This document shows positions 35,828 to 42,885 of a DNA stretch of 64,000 nucleotides, in pieces. Location of the stretch: contig NZ_CP016616.1 of assembly GCF_002741015.1 (NCBI RefSeq), forward strand, positions 1,628,501 through 1,692,500, written 5' to 3'. Every line of letters begins with the position of its first letter. Positions within the stretch are counted from its first letter, which is position 1. Made by a program: the position numbers and the translations under genes. Under the pieces are notes generated by a model. That model was not told the origin of the DNA. It saw nothing but the letters and a program-made list of their open reading frames with translations, and made no database searches. The DNA is from Microvirga ossetica (lineage in GTDB: Bacteria > Pseudomonadota > Alphaproteobacteria > Rhizobiales > Beijerinckiaceae).

Positions 35828-35962
35828 CTTCCGACCTTCGCCAGTGCGCCCATAAACCATTTATTTTCAATATCTTAAATGATGCGTTGTTTTGTCTCAA
35901 CGGCTTTGAAGCGGAGCCATAGGCAATCGGCCGCGCTGCTTGGGACCCACACAGGCCCGAAT

Positions 35963-35994
35963 TTGACCGACGACTTTATGTTCTATATATGTTC
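35963..35994 (+). promoter_or_regulatory. SOS promoter of the TnsA-like gene
   Basis: The -35 TTGACC (35963-35968) and -10 TATATG (35986-35991) are 17 bp apart, and the -10 lies inside an exact LexA box GTTC-TATATAT-GTTC (35980-35994). The gene start is 73 bases downstream. With the box at 35786-35800, each of the two divergent genes in this 355-base gap has its own LexA site. I see nothing else in the gap. Confidence 0.78.
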
Positions 35995-36067
35995 TCATTC
36001 GCCATTGGGCTGCTTTCTGCCGGGATTCCGGCCCGCCCATCGTCTGAACACCACGCTGGAGGACCTG

Positions 36068-36718
36068 ATGTCCGCGCAAGCGCTCCTCGATCTGTCGGAT
36101 CGGCGCCCCGCCCGCCGCACGGGCTCCCGCCGGGCGGCGAAGCGCCCGTCGACCCCGCTCACGCGCAACGCCCTGATCGCGGATTTCCTGGCAGCCTGCG
36201 AGCTCGATGCGGAGATCGAGTCCCTGCGCGCACCGGCCGATCCGGCCCGCTTCGCCATCGGCGACGAGACGATCGAGCATGTCGCCGATTTCGAGATCGT
36301 GCGCGACGGCGCAGCCTGCCTGGTGGATGTGGTGAGCGACGAGGACCTGCTCAGCCATCCTCTGCGCGCAGCAGCGATCCACAGCATCGCTGCAGAAGAC
36401 GGACGGCCCTTCATGATCGAAACCGCTGCGAGCATCCGGGCCGAGCCGCGCTTTACCACCACGCGCCTCATCATGGCCTGCAGGCGCACGCCCGTCTCCG
36501 CCGGCGACCGGGTGCGCATCCTGCATCAGCTCGACGAGGTTGGCGCCATGCGGCTGGTGGATTGTGCCAGCGCCGTCATGAACACGCAGGACGGCGTCGC
36601 TGCCGTGCTGGCGCTCGCCTGCGAAGGACTGGTCGCCGTCGATATCGGCCGCCCGATCCTGCCGGAGACGCAGGTGCGCCGGCGGCGCCTGCCCTATTCC
36701 GACCCGTTCGCGTTCTAA
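36068..36718 (+). CDS. SOS-controlled TnsA-like protein with degenerate nuclease site
   Basis: The 216-residue protein starts at an ATG preceded by GGAGG. After a basic N-terminus, residues 62-125 look like a restriction-endonuclease fold of TnsA type: ETIEHVADFEIVRDG gives D74, and CLVDVVSDEDLL gives D87. The lysine expected two residues later (E/D-x-K) is V89, so cleavage is doubtful. Residues 145-205 (GDRVRILHQLDEVGAMRLVDCA, then VAAVLALACEGLVAVDIG) look like the winged-helix half of TnsA. It may be a DNA-binding protein derived from a nuclease. The family assignment is by pattern only. Confidence 0.65.
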   Translation: MSAQALLDLSDRRPARRTGSRRAAKRPSTPLTRNALIADFLAACELDAEIESLRAPADPARFAIGDETIEHVADFEIVRDGAACLVDVVSDEDLLSHPLRAAAIHSIAAEDGRPFMIETAASIRAEPRFTTTRLIMACRRTPVSAGDRVRILHQLDEVGAMRLVDCASAVMNTQDGVAAVLALACEGLVAVDIGRPILPETQVRRRRLPYSDPFAF

Positions 36719-36720
36719 GA

Positions 36721-36838
36721 CTAGCGCATCGTGCGGAAAAGTGGATCCGGTTTTCCGCCCCGAACGATGCGCCAGCCAAGAGAAGGAGCATCGGAATCGA
36801 TCCCAAAAGTGGGTCCACTTTTGGGTCCGATGCTCTAG
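36721..36838. repeat. Family B repeat, copy 2
   Basis: The element is bounded by CTAG on both sides: it opens CTAGCGCATCGTGCGG and closes GGGTCCGATGCTCTAG. It separates the convergent TnsA-like and SbcD-like genes. A second, shorter partial repeat ending GAAAAATGCTCTAGG follows up to 36914. These hairpins probably act as bidirectional transcript ends. Confidence 0.78.
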
Positions 36839-36928
36839 AGCTGTTTCCACTGGCGTGGAATCACCTCCTCTTCTTTGGTTTGCCGCATTTTTTGACGACG
36901 AACCGGATCCACTTCGCCGAAAAATGCT

Positions 36929-37924
36929 CTAGGTCGCGTGGCGCTCCACCGCCTCGCCGAGGAGCGAGCGCACGATGGCGCGCACGGCATCCGAGGTTTC
37001 GTCGGCCGCGAATTTCGCCTCGATCTCGTCGCGAATGATGGAGCCGTCGCCGCTGCGCTTGAGCTCGGTCGCGGATTCCGCCTGCAGCAGCGTGACGAAG
37101 GCACTCTCGACCTCGCGCGCCACGACGGACCCGTCGGCTGCATCGACCACGCGCCCGGTGAGATCGAAGACATTGCTCTCGAACGGCAGAGCCTGCGGCT
37201 CCAAGGCACCGCCCTCGTCGAGGATCCAGGCCCGCGGCACATGATCCACGAGATCGACGGACTGGCGGGTGATGGTGCCGGGATTCATCCAGCGCGTGCG
37301 ACCTGCCAGAACCGACTTCTGCGTCTTGTGGATGTGCCCGTTGACGAGAAGGTCGCAGCCCTCGACCGCGAAGGGCGGCACGGCACCGGGATAGCCGCCG
37401 TCGAAGGCGATGTCGTGATGGGTGAACCAGGCGTGGAGATCGACTCCCGAGAACGAGCCGCGCGCATCGGTAGGAATGGCCTGGCCGTAGGGCGTCATGC
37501 CGACGCCGATGCGCCTTGAACCAACCTGGATCTCGGTCACCGGCGACGAGGCCGCGACCACGTCGACCACGTCGCATAGCCCTAGAAGGGCGAGTGAGTC
37601 GCCATCGGTCAGCATCGTATGCTGAATGTCGTGGTTGCCCACATTGACGATAGGCCGGTGGTGGAAACCCTTCAGAACGCGGATGAGCTGGTTCTTGAGC
37701 GCCACGTCGGTCTCGACCGGCCGGTCGAAGAGATCGCCGAGGATCACGACCGCGAGCTGCCGCTCGTTGGCGATGGCGACGCAGCGCTCCAGCTTGCCGA
37801 GCACCGCTTGCGGCCAGACCACATCCTTGCGCCGGCCCGGGCGCCTCGAACCCACATGCGGATCCCCGATCACGAGGACGCCGTTGCACGCAACAGAGGG
37901 AAGACGATCTCCGGACAGGATCAT
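36929..37924 (-). CDS. SbcD/Mre11-like metallophosphoesterase
   Basis: The 331-residue protein has all phosphoesterase motifs of the SbcD/Mre11 nuclease family: GDPHVG (D21, H23), GDLFDRP (D64), GNHD (N97, H98), a FTHHD motif (H169/H170) and NGHIHK (H197, H199). SbcD/Mre11 uses two manganese ions to cut DNA ends together with an SbcC/Rad50 ATPase. Its start overlaps the stop of the SbcC-like gene by four bases, and the two surely form a complex. The C-terminal 90 residues, which in SbcD bind the ATPase coiled-coil base, are not recognisable but are of suitable length. It is the last gene of a three-gene operon. Confidence 0.9.
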   Translation of the reverse strand: MILSGDRLPSVACNGVLVIGDPHVGSRRPGRRKDVVWPQAVLGKLERCVAIANERQLAVVILGDLFDRPVETDVALKNQLIRVLKGFHHRPIVNVGNHDIQHTMLTDGDSLALLGLCDVVDVVAASSPVTEIQVGSRRIGVGMTPYGQAIPTDARGSFSGVDLHAWFTHHDIAFDGGYPGAVPPFAVEGCDLLVNGHIHKTQKSVLAGRTRWMNPGTITRQSVDLVDHVPRAWILDEGGALEPQALPFESNVFDLTGRVVDAADGSVVAREVESAFVTLLQAESATELKRSGDGSIIRDEIEAKFAADETSDAVRAIVRSLLGEAVERHAT

Positions 37925-39756
37925 GCGGTCAGCCGCTCCGAGGGCACAGTGGATTGAGAGGAATGGGCATGCTGATCGAGCAAGGTCTCGGGTCTCACCG
38001 GCGAGCCGCAGGTGGGGCAGATCCCGCCCGTCTCAGCGATGAAACGCTCCATCTCAGATCGGATCGCTATCAGGCCTTCATCGATCGTTGCGATGCGGCT
38101 TTGGGCAATCGCAGCCGCCTTGCGAAGATCGTCGATGCGCTTCAGCGTGCTTTGTGCCGGTGCGGTGTTGTCAAGCACCGGGACGGCCTGCGGCATGTCC
38201 TGCAGCGCAGCAAGCCGCGCGTGGCTGCGGGCAAGCTGCCGGCTGAGCTGGATCACATTCCGGCCCACGCGCTCGCGCTCCCGCGAACGCTCGACCATCC
38301 GCGTCAGGTCGGCCAGCCGCTCGGCCGCGGGCAGAGTTGCCGTGATCGCGGCACGCCTCTTCGCTTTGTCCAGCCGGAATCCGAGGTCGGCAAGCAGCGA
38401 TGCGCCGTGCCGCAGCTTATCCAGATGAGCGGCAGAGCTTTTGAGATCCTTCGACCTTTCGCGAGCAACTGAAAGCTTCTCCTTGAGCCGATCGAGCTCC
38501 CGCAATCCGTCCAACGTCTCGCCAAGCGCGATCAATTCGCGCTCGCCGTTGCGCACGAGGTCGTTGTCGCGCCGGCAGCGCTCGCGATGGATCACGAGCA
38601 TGTCCCGGATATAGCCCGCCTCCTGCCCGATGGACAGAACGGCGGAGCGCCGGGACGGCGTTTCGCCGAGCAGGAAGACAGGAAACTTCTGATGCGCGAT
38701 GTGAACGTCGAGGTCCTCGACCTTGCGGATGCGGATGAGATCGGCCACCCAATCCGGCACCGCGCGCCCGCCAGTCTCGTAGCGCATCCCCGCTTTCTCG
38801 ACGATGGCGCCGTCCGCCTCATGCAGCGACCAGATGTTGACCGGCGAGCGGCGGGGCTGGCGCGTGAAGCGCAAGATCCTGTTGCCGGCAACGCCGATCT
38901 CGACTAGGGCGGCCTTCGCGCCTGCGCGCACGAGGCTATCCCGCGCCTCACCGTAGAACACGGCGCGCAGGGCGCGGATGAAGGTGGACTTGCCGCGGTT
39001 GTTGGGGCCGATGAGCGCGTTGACGCCCGGACTCAGGCGCAGCGTCGCATCCTGATAGGCCTGCACATTGACGAGCCGGATGAAACGCAGGCCGGGCTGC
39101 GCATCGTCCCAAGCCGCGCTCGGATCGGAAGATTGCACCTCGACGCCTGAAGCCGGTTCGCCGGCGATGCGGGCGATGTGGAACGTGCCCGAGAACTGCG
39201 ACAGGTCATGATGCGAGACGGCGAGGCATTGCACGCCGAGGCGCGCCGCTCCGTCCTCCAGCACCCGATAGAAGGACGAGACGCGATCCGGCGCGATCCA
39301 GCAATCCGCTTCGTCGAGAGCGAGAAAGCGGGCGACGTCGGCCTTCACGACGGCAATCAGCCGCAGCGCCATGCCGACCACGTTCGTCAGTGCGCCGCCA
39401 TTGTCCTCGAGCACGTCTTCCAGCGTTCCGTCCGGGCGCCGCACGCAGACATCGAGCGAGGCAAGGCCGCGCTCCGTCGACAGGTCCAGGGCCACGGGCT
39501 TCTCGCCCGGCAGAACCTCCTGCACGAGCGCCGTCAGCAGCGTCTCGAAGGCGGACAGGCTTCGCCGGCTGGCCGAGCCGTGCACCGCCTCGATGAAGGT
39601 CTCGACCTCGTCCTTGACAACCAGGCGCCCCTTGGCGAGTTCGACGTCGCGCGTCAGCTCCGCGATGCGGGCTGCAACGGCATCGCGCCGTCCTTCGAGC
39701 CGCGCAAGAGCGGCTTCCGCCCGCGCCACAGCGTGATCGACGGCCTGCACGATCAC
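37921..39756 (-). CDS. Circularly permuted SbcC/Rad50-like ATPase
   Basis: This 611-residue protein contains every Rad50-type element in rearranged order. Residues 1-70 form a coiled coil. Residues 70-200 form the lobe that is normally C-terminal: signature-like EDNGGALTNVVGMALRL (117-133), Walker B FLALDEAD (144-151) and switch histidine SHHD (181-184). Residues 222-380 form the lobe that is normally N-terminal: Walker A GPNNRGKSTF (250-259) and Q-loop AHQKF (Q356). Residues 395-575 are coiled coil, and a zinc-hook-like CPTC (580-583) lies near the C-terminus. A normal SbcC runs Walker A lobe, coil, hook, coil, Walker B lobe. It overlaps the small coiled-coil gene upstream and the SbcD-like gene downstream by four bases each. 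Function with SbcD in DNA end processing is inferred. Confidence 0.88.
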   Translation of the reverse strand: MIVQAVDHAVARAEAALARLEGRRDAVAARIAELTRDVELAKGRLVVKDEVETFIEAVHGSASRRSLSAFETLLTALVQEVLPGEKPVALDLSTERGLASLDVCVRRPDGTLEDVLEDNGGALTNVVGMALRLIAVVKADVARFLALDEADCWIAPDRVSSFYRVLEDGAARLGVQCLAVSHHDLSQFSGTFHIARIAGEPASGVEVQSSDPSAAWDDAQPGLRFIRLVNVQAYQDATLRLSPGVNALIGPNNRGKSTFIRALRAVFYGEARDSLVRAGAKAALVEIGVAGNRILRFTRQPRRSPVNIWSLHEADGAIVEKAGMRYETGGRAVPDWVADLIRIRKVEDLDVHIAHQKFPVFLLGETPSRRSAVLSIGQEAGYIRDMLVIHRERCRRDNDLVRNGERELIALGETLDGLRELDRLKEKLSVARERSKDLKSSAAHLDKLRHGASLLADLGFRLDKAKRRAAITATLPAAERLADLTRMVERSRERERVGRNVIQLSRQLARSHARLAALQDMPQAVPVLDNTAPAQSTLKRIDDLRKAAAIAQSRIATIDEGLIAIRSEMERFIAETGGICPTCGSPVRPETLLDQHAHSSQSTVPSERLTA

Positions 39757-40049
39757 CGCTCGTCTCCGAGCTGCTTGAGACGGGCTTCGACCTCGCGCAG
39801 GGCGGCATCGAATTCCTCGGCAAGCCTGGCGTTCTTCGCCTGGGCGTCCTCGATCAAGGCCTGGATCTGCCCTGCGTCGTCGGTGCCCAGTTCGGACAGC
39901 GCCAAGGCGCGTGCTTCCTCGAGGTCGCGTGTCAGACGCTCGACCTCGCCCTCGGCGCGGATCCGCTCGGCCCGCAGCCTGTCGAAGGTTTTGCGCATCT
40001 CCTCGAGGCGGCGCAGCTGGTCCGTTTCGAGGCGTGTCAGGCTGGTCAT
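39753..40049 (-). CDS. Small coiled-coil protein encoded with the permuted SbcC
   Basis: The 98-residue protein is almost entirely a charged coiled coil (LRRLEEMRKTFDRLRAERIR, EVERLTRDLEEARALAL, LIEDAQAKNARLAEEFDAAL). It is the first gene of the operon and its stop overlaps the start of the permuted SbcC gene. Because the permuted protein has only about 70 residues of coil before its Walker B lobe, this peptide could pair with the longer descending coil or act as an accessory subunit. That is inference; there is no enzymatic motif. No strong ribosome site is seen upstream. Confidence 0.77.
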   Translation of the reverse strand: MTSLTRLETDQLRRLEEMRKTFDRLRAERIRAEGEVERLTRDLEEARALALSELGTDDAGQIQALIEDAQAKNARLAEEFDAALREVEARLKQLGDER

Positions 40050-40227
40050 GGCGTGGCGAATCCGCTGGGTTGCAATGGTCGAGCTTCAGTTATCGCGAGC
40101 GGTATTTCGTCGCAATGACTTCGCCTCTTTTTGGACCGGATCGGAGGCAATCTCTTCAATGCCGGCATCGGACCCTCCACATAGTATCGGTTACTCCAAG
40201 ATTACAGTCTCGACACGCGGTCTTTGC

Positions 40228-40267
40228 TTGACACAGAGGCGGTTGAGGCTATGTTCTTGATTTGTTC
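40228..40267 (+). promoter_or_regulatory. SOS promoter of the rightward three-gene operon
   Basis: TTGACA (40228-40233) and TATGTT (40250-40255) at 16-bp spacing form a good promoter. The -10 overlaps an exact LexA box GTTC-TTGATTT-GTTC (40253-40267). The first start codon is 69 bases downstream. The 286-base gap also has to hold the promoter of the leftward SbcC operon, whose start is about 200 bases from this box; I see no second box and no clear leftward promoter. Confidence 0.74.
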
Positions 40268-40335
40268 GCATCCTTTGTATGCGTCTTGGATGTGACGCCA
40301 TTAGGGCAGCCGCGCCCGACCGCAAAGGATACCCG

Positions 40336-40941
40336 ATGACCGCCATGACGGATGAGTGCCCGATTTTCGAGAACGAGGACTGGCTCGTGACCGAGAGCGG
40401 CCTCGAGCACAAGCAAACCGGCTATTTCATCGAGCGCGACAGTCTCGGCCAGCGCCGGGAGGACGGGCTCTGGGCTTGGCCGTTGCACATGGCCGAGAAG
40501 AGCTGGTGCGCAATGAAATCCTTCACCGAGGCCTTCTCCCGCGCAGCCTCCCTCTACGGGGTCGCGACTGGTGCGGAGCTTGCGCAAACGCTGAAGGTCG
40601 CGCGCTCCGAAATCGCGCCGTGGCCACAGGCCGCCAAGCCCGCTTATCGCACCGTCCCGCCAGTCCCGGGCGTCTTGCATCCGAAGAGGGAAATCCCCAT
40701 CTTCATCGAACCGCGCTCCGCGCAGAAATCCTTGAACGGTCAAGGTTTTCAGGGCTCGGACGATGTGTGGCGCATCCGCTCGAAAACGGGCGCGCGCCCG
40801 TTTTCGACAACCCCGCGTAACCGTTCCGACCGCATGGGTCCCCTGCAAGATCCCGCCCTTCCCTGGCGGGCGCCGCAGCGGATTCGCGAAACCGGAACGA
40901 CGCTTGTCCGGCTGCTTCAGGCGGCCTTGACACTACGGTGA
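40336..40941 (+). CDS. SOS-controlled conserved hypothetical protein (201 aa)
   Basis: The ATG is preceded by AAAGGA at good spacing. Residues 10-75 look like a compact domain: EDWLVTESGLEHKQTGYFIE, then REDGLWAWPLHMAEKSWC and FTEAFSRAASLYG, with conserved-looking aromatic, histidine and cysteine residues. The C-terminal 100 residues are proline- and arginine-rich and probably disordered; the part from about 145 covers a 26-bp perfect palindrome. I do not recognise the family. It is the first gene of an operon that includes a helix-hairpin-helix protein and is driven by a LexA-box promoter. Confidence 0.67.
   Translation: MTAMTDECPIFENEDWLVTESGLEHKQTGYFIERDSLGQRREDGLWAWPLHMAEKSWCAMKSFTEAFSRAASLYGVATGAELAQTLKVARSEIAPWPQAAKPAYRTVPPVPGVLHPKREIPIFIEPRSAQKSLNGQGFQGSDDVWRIRSKTGARPFSTTPRNRSDRMGPLQDPALPWRAPQRIRETGTTLVRLLQAALTLR
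40781..40806. repeat. Perfect 26-bp palindrome inside a coding region
   Basis: CGAAAACGGGCGC is followed immediately by its exact reverse complement with no spacer (13 + 13 bases). It lies in the 3' third of the 201-residue protein gene and is not followed by a T-tract, so it is not an ordinary terminator. It could be a protein-binding site or a small mobile palindrome. Confidence 0.75.
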
Positions 40942-40973
40942 GGACTATGCCGAGCTTCGGCCTTGAGGAGACG

Positions 40974-41360
40974 ATGCGCTACGAGGCGAATGCCTTTCGG
41001 AACGATCTCTCGGAAGCGGAGAACATCGCACCCGAGACGGCGGACGAATTCGCGCAGCAGGTGATCGAGACGATCTGCCATGCCAGCGTCACGCCGGCCA
41101 TCGGCCGCCGCACCTTCGAGCGCTGCATGCGCGCGCTCGATTGCGGCTCGACGGCCCGGGTCGGCTTCCGTCATCCGGCGAAGGCCGAGGCCATCGATAC
41201 GATCTGGCGCGAGCGCGAAAGCCTGTTCGAAGACTACAAGGCCAGTGCGGACAAGCTGCACTATCTCGCGACGCTGCCTGGAATCGGACCGGTGACGAAA
41301 CATTCCCTCGCCCGCCGGCTCGGCGTCTACGCGCTGCAGGCCGAACGAGCGGTTGCCTGA
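40974..41360 (+). CDS. Small helix-hairpin-helix protein
   Basis: The 128-residue protein is largely alpha-helical and ends with a helix-hairpin-helix signature, LATLPGIGPVTKHSLARRLG (98-117), the standard non-specific DNA backbone-binding motif of repair proteins. I chose the ATG preceded by GAGGAG four bases upstream; an ATG nine codons earlier (40947) and a GTG at 40938 are alternatives. It lies 32 bases after the 201-residue gene and 28 bases before the next, in the same SOS operon. A DNA-binding accessory role in repair is inferred. Confidence 0.68.
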   Translation: MRYEANAFRNDLSEAENIAPETADEFAQQVIETICHASVTPAIGRRTFERCMRALDCGSTARVGFRHPAKAEAIDTIWRERESLFEDYKASADKLHYLATLPGIGPVTKHSLARRLGVYALQAERAVA

Positions 41361-41388
41361 CACGAACAACAAGAAGAGGTATCGACCC

Positions 41389-41664
41389 ATGGCCAAGCTC
41401 CGCGCAAGCGATGTCGGTTTCTGCGTTGTCGACGACAACGCCAACGTGATTGCGGACAACCTCGTCCACCGCATCCGCGAGGCGACTGCCGAGATGGAAA
41501 GCCAGGTCAACAGGCTCTACCGGGGACGGCAGGCTTACGACCTCGAAGACGGCACCAAGCTCGATCTCGACAGAGCCATCGAGCAACTCACCTACATGGC
41601 GCGCACCCTGCGCGAGGTTCAGGGCGAGCAGTCGAAGGTGGTGTATCTGCAGGCTGCCGAGTGA
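41389..41664 (+). CDS. Small conserved hypothetical protein, last gene of the SOS operon
   Basis: The 91-residue protein begins AKLRASDVGFCVVDDNANVI and continues with two amphipathic helices (LVHRIREATAEMESQVNRLY and LDRAIEQLTYMARTLREVQ). It has no membrane segment and no recognised motif; the helices suggest dimerisation. An AGAGG site lies nine bases before the ATG. A strong terminator follows 28 bases after the stop codon, closing the operon. Confidence 0.7.
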   Translation: MAKLRASDVGFCVVDDNANVIADNLVHRIREATAEMESQVNRLYRGRQAYDLEDGTKLDLDRAIEQLTYMARTLREVQGEQSKVVYLQAAE

Positions 41665-41691
41665 TGCTTACCTGAGCAGCTCTTGCTTTCG

Positions 41692-41725
41692 AATAGCGGT
41701 GATCCTGTCACCGCTATTTTTGTTT
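41692..41725 (+). terminator. Strong intrinsic terminator of the rightward SOS operon
   Basis: AATAGCGGTGA (41692-41702) pairs perfectly with TCACCGCTATT (41708-41718), an 11-bp stem with a 5-base loop, followed by TTTGTTT. It ends the three-gene operon before the convergent methyltransferase gene. Confidence 0.88.
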
Positions 41726-41732
41726 GTCGGCG

Positions 41733-42542
41733 TTACATCTTCTCAGCCAAGCAGAACAACACCAGCGGCGCATGGCGGTACCAGCGGTTCAGCCAATCGT
41801 GCGCGCGGGCCATCTCCTCGCTAGGCCGCGGCTCCGCAATCTTCACAATCTTAAATCCTGCCTCGCTGACGGCATTGATATAGTCGGAGAGGGTTCGCGG
41901 GAATCGCGGCACTTCGAACGGCTGATCGCAGGCCGGAAGTTCGGCCGTGTGAGGACGTCGGCCGAAACGCCAATATTCCACGAAGGGCTCCTTCTCGAAA
42001 TACCGGCCGATGCGGAGTCCGACATGGTTGCCCTCCCCGTCGTTCAGCCATCGGATTGCAGGCGTGATGAAGCAAGGGTGCAGCACGCTGAAACACAGAC
42101 TGCCACCGGGTCTAAGCACGCGGGAGCAGGCCTGAATCGCAGCCGGCAGGTCAGGCCCATCCATGAGCGCCAGCGTGGACAGCGCGCAATCAAACTGCGC
42201 GTCCGCGAAGGACGAGAGGTCACTGAAGGAGCTGATATGGTAAGCAATGCCGAGAGGTTCCTCTTCCTCCCTCTGCCAGGCTCGCGCGATCATCTCGGCC
42301 GAGATGTCGACGCCGGTCATCGAGCCCCCAAGCTTTGCGAAGCGGCGTGTATTGGAGCCCTCGCCGCAACCCAGATCGATGACCCGCCGCCCTGCGATGT
42401 CCGGCATGAAATCTAGGAAAGCGGGAAACGTATAAAGCTCGCGATAGAAGTCGAAGCCTGACCGCACTTCCTCCGTCCAGAAAGCGGCATTGCGGTTCCA
42501 GGCGGCCGCGACTGCCGCCTCATCCAATGTCTTCTCGGCCAT
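41733..42542 (-). CDS. Class I SAM-dependent methyltransferase
   Basis: The 269-residue protein has the UbiE/Methyltransferase-11 layout: motif I VIDLGCGEGSNTRRFA (about 54-69), the acidic residue in MTGVDISAEMI, FDCALSTLALM, and post-motif VLRPGGSLCFSVLHP. The substrate is not predictable; the aromatic-rich C-terminal part suggests a small molecule. It is monocistronic and lies between the SOS operon terminator and a family B repeat. Confidence 0.88.
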   Translation of the reverse strand: MAEKTLDEAAVAAAWNRNAAFWTEEVRSGFDFYRELYTFPAFLDFMPDIAGRRVIDLGCGEGSNTRRFAKLGGSMTGVDISAEMIARAWQREEEEPLGIAYHISSFSDLSSFADAQFDCALSTLALMDGPDLPAAIQACSRVLRPGGSLCFSVLHPCFITPAIRWLNDGEGNHVGLRIGRYFEKEPFVEYWRFGRRPHTAELPACDQPFEVPRFPRTLSDYINAVSEAGFKIVKIAEPRPSEEMARAHDWLNRWYRHAPLVLFCLAEKM

Positions 42543-42556
42543 GGCAGCCCCCGAAG

Positions 42557-42674
42557 CTAGAGCATCGGACCCAAAGGTGGACCCACTTTTGGGATCAAAT
42601 CCGATGCTCCTTCCCTTGGCTGGCGCATCGTTGAACGCGGAAAACCGGATCCACTTTTCCGCACGATGCGCTAA
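42557..42674. repeat. Family B repeat, copy 3
   Basis: Opens CTAGAGCATCGGACCC, with an AAAGGTGGACCCACTTTTGGG palindrome, and closes TTTTCCGCACGATGCGCTAAG. It is in the opposite orientation to copies 1 and 2. It lies between the divergent methyltransferase and ssb genes, upstream of the ssb promoter. Confidence 0.78.
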
Positions 42675-42757
42675 GCCTCAATCTTTAACTCCAATCCCGG
42701 TTCTCCGGCAATGCAAGCACCCAGCCCACAATCCCTCCGGAAGCCCCCGGGCTCTTG

Positions 42758-42773
42758 TGTTTCACGTGGAACA
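42758..42773. promoter_or_regulatory. parS-like centromere site
   Basis: TGTTTCACGTGGAACA is, on the complementary strand, TGTTCCACGTGAAACA, an exact match to the widely conserved 16-bp ParB-binding parS sequence. ParB nucleates at such sites near the replication origin. It overlaps the LexA box of ssb by five bases. A true parS would imply that the window is origin-proximal; a promoter-specific palindrome is the alternative. I noticed no second copy in the window. Confidence 0.6.
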
Positions 42774-42783
42774 AAGATAGAAC
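42769..42783 (+). promoter_or_regulatory. LexA box of ssb
   Basis: GAAC-AAAGATA-GAAC is the reverse complement of GTTC-TATCTTT-GTTC, an exact alphaproteobacterial LexA box. A possible -35 TTGTGT (42755-42760) and -10 TAGAAC (42778-42783) at 17-bp spacing would place the box over the -10, about 100 bases before the ssb start. ssb is a known SOS gene in alphaproteobacteria, which supports the box assignment used for the nearby cluster. Confidence 0.75.
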
Positions 42784-42885
42784 AATAGGTGATGCCCGCC
42801 ATGGGCAGGAGTGTGCAACCGACCTGAAAACGGGGGCGTCCAGAATGCCTCGGCCGTTCAGGAGAGATGAAGTGGAGAGGCCGCT

